From 73-13 sp035556075 (GTDB taxonomy: Bacteria; Actinomycetota; Actinomycetes; Actinomycetales; Microbacteriaceae): a DNA stretch of 63,673 bases. Position numbers and translations under genes: made by a program. Positions 59,539 to 63,673 of this stretch are shown here, piece by piece. The DNA is taken from contig DATMFQ010000017.1 of NCBI GenBank assembly GCA_035556075.1, forward strand, positions 1 to 63,673, read 5' to 3'. How positions within the stretch are numbered: position 1 is the stretch's first letter; the number at the start of each line of letters is the position of its first letter. The notes below the pieces were generated by a model that was not told the DNA's origin, did not search any database, and saw only the letters and a list, made by a program, of their open reading frames with translations.

Positions 59539-60518
59539 GCGCGGCGGCACCGGCCCGCATGCCCACTCCGGACGTCCTCGCGACGCTGCGCACAGTGCTC
59601 GTCTCGCGCGGTGCCACGGTGTCCGCCGACATCGAGGCCGCGTCGCTCTGGCTGCTCCAGGCCGAGCTCCTCGGCATGACCCGGTTCGGGCTCGGGATGT
59701 TGCTCCGGGAGCTCAGCGGGCTTGCCGCGACGACTGGGCCGGGCGAGCCGATCGAGCCGACCGCGCCTACCCAGGCCTCCGCCGTCGCGACGGTCGATGC
59801 GTCCGGCCTCCCCGGCATCGTCGCGCTCGCCAGCGCCGTGCGCATCGCGCTCGGTGCCGCCGCCGCGCACGATGCCGGCATCGTCGGGGTGCGCGACCTC
59901 GGTGCGACCGGCATGATCGGCGCCGCCGCGCGGAGCATCGCGGTGACCGGCCGCATCGGCATCGTCGTCGCCGAGTCAGCGCCCTTCGTCGCACCGTACG
60001 GGGGCACGCGGCCGGCGATCGGCACGAACCCGTTCGCGATCGCCGTGCCCCGTGCCGACGGGCCGCCCCTCGTGCTCGACTTCGCGACCGCGCCCGTGAC
60101 GATCGCGGAGTTGCGCGGCCGGGCCGAGCGCGGCGAGCCGCTCGAGCCGGGGGTGGCGCTCGATCATGACGGCACCCCGACCATCGACCCGGCCGAGGTC
60201 GCCGCGCTCCTGCCGGCTGGTCGCACCGCCTCCCTGCTCGGGCTTGTCGTGCAGCTGCTCGCGGGCGTGGCGGTCGGCGGTGCCGCCACGAGTCAGCGCG
60301 AGGGCCTCTTCGCGCGCCGCGGGGCCATGGTCCTCGCCTTCGATCCGCCGAATGCGGAGACCGCCGAGGCATGTTTCCGACTCGTCGAGCGTTGGGCCTC
60401 GGCAGGAGGACATGTCCCCGCCCGACTCGATCGGCTGCCGACGCGGCTGAGCGAGCTCCCGGCGGAACTCAACCTCGACCCCGACACGCTTGCGGGCCTG
60501 ACGGCTCTGGCCCGCTGA
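59535..60518 (+). CDS. Ldh2/MDH2-family protein lacking the usual catalytic His residues
   Basis: 327 residues. Residues 153-186 (APYGGTRPAIGTNPFAIAVP, then LVLDFATA) are the NAD(P)-binding signature of the malate/lactate dehydrogenase 2 superfamily (YlbC, DlgD, ureidoglycolate dehydrogenase). In active members the N-terminal helix has a GxHSHG segment and the mid-domain an MGHxG segment. Here these positions read LLGMTRFG (46-53) and DLGATG (121-126), with no His. The C-terminal part is also short. It overlaps the ATPase gene by four bases, so it is a true operon member. It may be a pseudoenzyme or use different chemistry. Confidence 0.72.
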   Translation: MSAAAPARMPTPDVLATLRTVLVSRGATVSADIEAASLWLLQAELLGMTRFGLGMLLRELSGLAATTGPGEPIEPTAPTQASAVATVDASGLPGIVALASAVRIALGAAAAHDAGIVGVRDLGATGMIGAAARSIAVTGRIGIVVAESAPFVAPYGGTRPAIGTNPFAIAVPRADGPPLVLDFATAPVTIAELRGRAERGEPLEPGVALDHDGTPTIDPAEVAALLPAGRTASLLGLVVQLLAGVAVGGAATSQREGLFARRGAMVLAFDPPNAETAEACFRLVERWASAGGHVPARLDRLPTRLSELPAELNLDPDTLAGLTALAR

Positions 60519-60541
60519 ACCCCGACGGAAGGAACCTGACG

Positions 60542-61414
60542 ATGCCAGTGAAGGAACACCTCGAAGGCCTGTGGCGCGAGTGGCGCCACCAGCGGGTCGC
60601 CGAGCTGTCGCGCCCCTATGGCTGGCCCTCGCTCGTCGCGCAGCACTGGCTCCGGGAGGGTGCTGATCCCGTCGAGCTTGATGATCTCCCGGGTACCTGG
60701 GCCGTCGTGGATGGCCGGGTCATCTTCACCCCACCTGCCGACGGCCCGTCGCTGTCGGTCGACGGCGAGTACCCGAGCGGTCCGGTCGAAATCGTGACGG
60801 GTCGGAATCAGAGCTACGGGCACGGCCGGAGCGTGCCGGTCTTCTTCGGTGACCGCGAGGTCGAGACGATCCCGCGGACCAACAACGCGGGTGAGCAGAT
60901 CTTCGGCGTGCGGGTGCGCGACCCGAAGGTCTCAGCGGCGAAGGACTTCTCCTCGGTCGCCGCCTACGACTATGACCCCGCGTGGCGGGTCCCCGCCGTC
61001 TTCACCCCGGCCGCGGCGCGCGATGTTGAGCAGGAGACCGTCGAGACCGGTGTCCGCGAGACGACGACCCGCATCGGCACGCTCCGCGTCGAGCTCGAGG
61101 GCCGCGCATTCGATCTCGTCGTCATCGGCAAGGAGTCGGCGACGGGCATCCACCCCGTCGTGCACCTGCGCGACGCGACGGCCGGGCACACGACCTATGG
61201 GGCGGGTCGCGTCGTCGAGGCGGCGTGGGCGGACGAGGCGCGCACCCGGATCGACTGGGTCGACTTCAACTACCTCGTGCCGCTGCCGTGCGCGTACACG
61301 AATTTCGTGACCTGCCCGATCCCGCCGCGCGAGAACGTGCTCGACATCGAGATCCCGGTCGGCGAGCTCAAGCCCGCCGAGACCCTCGAGCGCGTCCTCA
61401 CCTACGCCGGCTGA
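60542..61414 (+). CDS. DUF1684 family protein
   Basis: 290 residues, cytosolic. Conserved DUF1684 features: WREWRHQRVAELSRPYGWPSL near the start, KDFSSVAAYDYDPAWRVPA in the middle, IDWVDFNYLVPLPCAYTNFVTCPIPPRENVLDIEIPVGE near the end with two Cys (PCAYT and TCPIP) that could bind metal. Function unknown. ATG 60542 follows GAAGGA by about seven bases; it lies 23 bases after the Ldh2-like gene and is probably the last gene of the ABC operon. Confidence 0.85.
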   Translation: MPVKEHLEGLWREWRHQRVAELSRPYGWPSLVAQHWLREGADPVELDDLPGTWAVVDGRVIFTPPADGPSLSVDGEYPSGPVEIVTGRNQSYGHGRSVPVFFGDREVETIPRTNNAGEQIFGVRVRDPKVSAAKDFSSVAAYDYDPAWRVPAVFTPAAARDVEQETVETGVRETTTRIGTLRVELEGRAFDLVVIGKESATGIHPVVHLRDATAGHTTYGAGRVVEAAWADEARTRIDWVDFNYLVPLPCAYTNFVTCPIPPRENVLDIEIPVGELKPAETLERVLTYAG

Positions 61415-61418
61415 GCGG

Positions 61419-62105
61419 CTATGAGAAGGTGGGGGGCCAGACTGCCACGAGCAGCACGGCGGTCCAGTGGCTGAGGAACGCGAGCAGCGTGCACGCGTGG
61501 AAGATCTCGTGGAAGCCGAAGTGCTTCGGTGACGGGTTCGGCCGCTTGAGCGCGTAGACGATGGCCCCGCCGGTGTAGCACAGGCCGCCGGCGAAGACCA
61601 GGATCATCGAGATCGGGATCCACACGAAGAAGTCGACGACATACATGAGGGCGCCCCAGCCGAGCCCGAGGTAGAGGACGACGTAGAGCCAGCGCGGCGC
61701 GGCGAGCCAGAACACCCTGAAGGCGATGCCGAGCAGGGCCACCCCCCACACGATGGAGATGAGGATGACGCTCTGTGGCATCGGGAGCCCGAGCGTCGCG
61801 ATCGGGGTGTACGTCCCGGCGATGAGCAGGAAGATGTTCGCGTGGTCGATGCGCCGGAGCACGGCCTTCGTGGTCGGTGACCAGTTGAAGCGGTGGTAGA
61901 GCGCGGAGCCGCCGAAGAGCAGGACGGTCGTCAGGAAGAAGACCCCCGACATGAGTTTCGCGAACACCCCGTCCGCGAGCACGACGAGCACGATCCCCAG
62001 GGCGATCGCGGCCGGGAGGGTCCCCGCATGGATCCAGCCTCGCCACGTGGGCTTCGCCTCGGCGACCGGCTCCGTGATGCGCACCGGATCGCTCGTCACC
62101 GTCAT
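61419..62105 (-). CDS. trhA: TrhA/hemolysin III family membrane protein
   Basis: 228 residues with seven predicted helices (PAQR superfamily). The signature acid/His residues are kept: GGSALYHRFNWSPTTKAVLRRIDHANIFLLIAGTYTP and HFGFHEIFHACTLLAFLSHWTAVL. The old name hemolysin III is misleading; TrhA in Bacillus relates to membrane energetics. Start at ATG 62105, six bases after TACACT (62112-62117). Converges on DUF1684 with only four bases between stops. Confidence 0.9.
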   Translation of the reverse strand: MTVTSDPVRITEPVAEAKPTWRGWIHAGTLPAAIALGIVLVVLADGVFAKLMSGVFFLTTVLLFGGSALYHRFNWSPTTKAVLRRIDHANIFLLIAGTYTPIATLGLPMPQSVILISIVWGVALLGIAFRVFWLAAPRWLYVVLYLGLGWGALMYVVDFFVWIPISMILVFAGGLCYTGGAIVYALKRPNPSPKHFGFHEIFHACTLLAFLSHWTAVLLVAVWPPTFS

Positions 62106-62111
62106 GGTGGG

Positions 62112-62117
62112 AGTGTA
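62112..62117 (-). promoter_or_regulatory. -10 box of trhA
   Basis: TACACT on the reverse strand, six bases before ATG 62105. Confidence 0.45.
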
Positions 62118-62129
62118 CGCCGGGGCGTG

Positions 62130-62170
62130 CTGAGCGGGCGCCGAGCGTCCTCAGCCGAGCGCGCGTGCGG
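62130..62170. repeat. Intergenic sequence related to 23106-23143
   Basis: Between divergent trhA and uppS. It shares CTGAG, GGCGCC, AGCGTCC and GCCGAGCGCGCGT in the same order with the mazF-gnd hairpin, about 85% by eye over ~36 aligned positions. Confidence 0.4.
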
Positions 62171-62175
62171 GGCGG

Positions 62176-62181
62176 TACCGT
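62176..62181 (+). promoter_or_regulatory. -10 box of uppS
   Basis: TACCGT, seven bases before GTG 62189. The spacing decides the start over an in-frame upstream codon at 62165. Confidence 0.45.
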
Positions 62182-62188
62182 ATCGATC

Positions 62189-62983
62189 GTGAACGCGGAG
62201 CGCCAGGCGCGAGAGCCCAAGCCCAGCGGGCTCCTGTACCGGCTTTATCAGAATCGGCTCCGCCGGGGACTCGATCACGACCGACTCCCCGACCACGTCG
62301 CGATGATCGTCGACGGCAACCGCCGCTGGGCGCGTGAGCGTGGCCTCGACTCGACCGACTACGGGTACCGGGCCGGCGCCGGCGTCTACCGCGACGTCCT
62401 CATCTGGTGCGACGATCTCGGGATCCGCCACACGACCCTCTACCTGCTGTCCACCGACAATCTCGAGAAGCGTCCCGCGTCCGAACTCGACGGGCTCGCG
62501 GAGATCATCGGTGATCTCGCGGAGGAGCTCGCCGAGGTCCGTAACTGGCGGGTGAAGCAGGTCGGCTCGCCGGCCGGTCTGCCACCGCGACTCCTCGAGC
62601 GGCTGCAGCGCGTCGCGGCGCAGACCGCGGCCGAGCCGGGCATGCAGGTCAACCTCGCGGTCGGCTACGGCGGGCGTCGTGAGATCGTCGACGCGATGCG
62701 CTCGATCGTCCGTGAGCACGGGCGCGACGGTGGGCGGCTCGAGGACCTCGCCGACGTGCTCACCCCGGAGAAGATCGGTGAGCACCTGTACACGGGCGGT
62801 CAGCCAGACCCGGACCTGGTCATTCGCACGTCGGGGGAGCAGCGGCTCAGCGACTTCATGCTGTGGCAGGCCGCGCATTCGGAGTTCTATTTCGTCGACG
62901 CGCTCGGCCCCGATTTCCGCGAGGTCGACTTCCTGCGGGCACTGCGCGCATACGGACAGCGGGACCGACGCTTCGGCTCCTGA
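62189..62983 (+). CDS. uppS: Isoprenyl transferase (cis-prenyl diphosphate synthase)
   Basis: 264 residues. cis-Prenyltransferase that elongates farnesyl or geranyl diphosphate to the carrier lipid for wall synthesis or to its short Z,E-precursor. Conserved boxes: HVAMIVDGNRRWARERG with the catalytic Asp42, YLLSTDNLEKRP, NLAVGYGGRREIVDA, PDLVIRTSGEQRLSDFMLWQAAHSEFYFVD, and the end DFLRALRAYGQRDRRFG. Actinobacteria can have two such enzymes (Z-FPP and decaprenyl/undecaprenyl types); which this is cannot be told from sequence alone. Confidence 0.93.
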   Translation: MNAERQAREPKPSGLLYRLYQNRLRRGLDHDRLPDHVAMIVDGNRRWARERGLDSTDYGYRAGAGVYRDVLIWCDDLGIRHTTLYLLSTDNLEKRPASELDGLAEIIGDLAEELAEVRNWRVKQVGSPAGLPPRLLERLQRVAAQTAAEPGMQVNLAVGYGGRREIVDAMRSIVREHGRDGGRLEDLADVLTPEKIGEHLYTGGQPDPDLVIRTSGEQRLSDFMLWQAAHSEFYFVDALGPDFREVDFLRALRAYGQRDRRFGS

Positions 62984-63063
62984 GGCGACGCCGTCACCCG
63001 GTGTTCACCTCGACGACCCCGGGCGCAGGGTGTGTCGCGCCCGAGGCCCCGCCGGGCGAGGGC

Positions 63064-63069
63064 TAGCGT
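63064..63069 (+). promoter_or_regulatory. Candidate -10 box of the PhoH-like gene
   Basis: TAGCGT, about 46 bases before GTG 63116. A leader with GGACGGAG would follow. Confidence 0.35.
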
Positions 63070-63115
63070 CAGGGGCATCGGGTCGCAACTCGGTGGCCCG
63101 GGGACGGAGCAGTAC

Positions 63116-63673
63116 GTGGCCGACAATCACCGCACGCGGCAGACTACCGCGCCGAAGGGCGCAACGAGGCCGACCGGGGGTGAGCGGGCCGATACGGCGC
63201 AGCGCACCTACGTGCTCGACACCTCCGTCTTACTGTCCGACCCGAGGGCGCTGTTCCGGTTCGCGGAGCACAGCGTCGTCATCCCCGTCGTCGTCATCAC
63301 CGAGCTCGAGAAGAAGCGCCACGACCCGGAGCTCGGCTATTTCGCCCGGCAGGCGCTACGCCACCTCGACGACCTGCGCGCCGAGCATGAGCGCCTCGAC
63401 TTCCCGATCGCGGTCGGCGACGGCGGCAGCCTCCGCGTCGAGCTCAACCACAGCAACCAGGCGGTGCTCCCCTCCGGCCTCCAACTCGGCGACAACGACT
63501 CACGCATCCTCGCCGTCGCGCTCAACCTCGCCGGCGACGGGCTCGACGTCACCGTCGTGTCGAAGGATCTCCCGATGCGGGTGAAGGCCGCATCGATCGG
63601 CCTGGCCGCCGAGGAGTACCGTGCGGAGCAGGCGCCCGACAGTGGCTGGACCGGGCAGGCCGAGATCTCGCTC
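63116..63673 (+). CDS. PhoH-family protein with N-terminal PIN domain, cut by the window end
   Basis: The first 186 codons only. After a ~28-residue variable start comes a PIN domain: TYVLDTSVLLSDPRALFRFAEHSVVIPVVVITELEKKRHDPELGYFARQALRHLDDLR, GLQLGDNDSRILAVALNLA and VTVVSKDLPMRVKAASIGLAAEEY, which matches PhoH2/YlaK-type proteins whose C-terminal PhoH ATPase would lie to the right. Such proteins act as RNA helicase/nuclease. The PIN catalytic Asp is Asp35. A TTA codon encodes Leu39, one of two in the window. GTG 63116 has GGAG seven bases upstream. Confidence 0.82.
   Translation, partial: MADNHRTRQTTAPKGATRPTGGERADTAQRTYVLDTSVLLSDPRALFRFAEHSVVIPVVVITELEKKRHDPELGYFARQALRHLDDLRAEHERLDFPIAVGDGGSLRVELNHSNQAVLPSGLQLGDNDSRILAVALNLAGDGLDVTVVSKDLPMRVKAASIGLAAEEYRAEQAPDSGWTGQAEISL

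Noticed and set aside
1..63673. CRISPR array, rRNA operon, transposase or integrase genes
   Set aside because: I looked for regular spaced repeats, rRNA-like sequence and DDE or Tyr/Ser recombinase motifs on both strands and saw none.

Overview
The window is 63.7 kb of very GC-rich DNA (roughly 70% G+C by eye), gene-dense and almost entirely coding. It looks like chromosome of an actinobacterium, most likely Microbacteriaceae. Evidence: a protein O-mannosyltransferase next to rsmI-metG-tatD-rsmA-ispE; glmU-prs-rplY-pth-mfd-mazG-eno-ftsB-DUF501 order; DUF4307 beside greA; LPxTG-type surface protein; and -10 boxes of the form TANNNT placed 6-8 bases before start codons. The placement is inference from gene order and families; no rRNA is present. 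I see no prophage, insertion sequence or CRISPR array.

Layout. 1-1.0 kb: tail of a luciferase-like monooxygenase and a reverse-strand VapBC-type toxin-antitoxin pair. 1.1-5.4 kb: a regulator with a repeat (solenoid-like) tail, then prpD-prpB-prpC of the methylcitrate cycle (propionyl-CoA use). 5.4-13.1 kb: aldo-keto reductase converging on pmt, then rsmI, metG, tatD, rsmA, ispE. 13.2-18.8 kb: an LPATG wall-anchored protein, tRNA-Gln(UUG), glmU, a membrane-linked GDPD and prs. 18.8-24.6 kb: two tandem acyl-CoA synthetases, a MazF-type module bracketed by an 18-bp direct repeat, and gnd. 24.7-34.6 kb: MFS permease, rplY, pth, cupin, mfd, ABC exporter, second MFS permease. 34.8-42.9 kb: mazG, hisS, eno, M23 peptidase, ftsB, DUF501, subtilase, NDH-2. 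42.9-53.8 kb: an odd tRNA with UAA anticodon, a CrtC-like lipoprotein, DEAD-box helicase with structured leader, lemA, htpX, rlmC, YcaQ-like protein, AI-2E family transporter, ilvA, DUF4307. 53.8-63.7 kb: greA, a six-gene oligopeptide-type ABC operon ending in a degenerate Ldh2-family protein and DUF1684, then trhA, uppS and a truncated PhoH-like gene.

Most genes are housekeeping: translation and rRNA/tRNA maturation (metG, hisS, rsmI, rsmA, rlmC, pth, rplY), envelope precursor synthesis (ispE, uppS, glmU), central carbon metabolism (eno, gnd, prs, prpDBC), transcription/repair (mfd, greA) and cell division (ftsB). Genes are packed in coupled groups with 1-8 base overlaps.

The most striking non-gene signals are: (i) the hexamer GAATGC/GCATTC, which I counted about 77 times by eye, roughly four times the composition expectation; (ii) a leaderless-type promoter geometry before about 26 genes; (iii) a perfect 14-bp inverted repeat whose ends are the GTG starts of two divergent genes; (iv) two copies of a 63-bp palindromic intergenic repeat; (v) direct repeats flanking the MazF module at the gnd 3' end; (vi) a class-I-shaped tRNA with UAA anticodon in a window with only two TTA codons that I could find.
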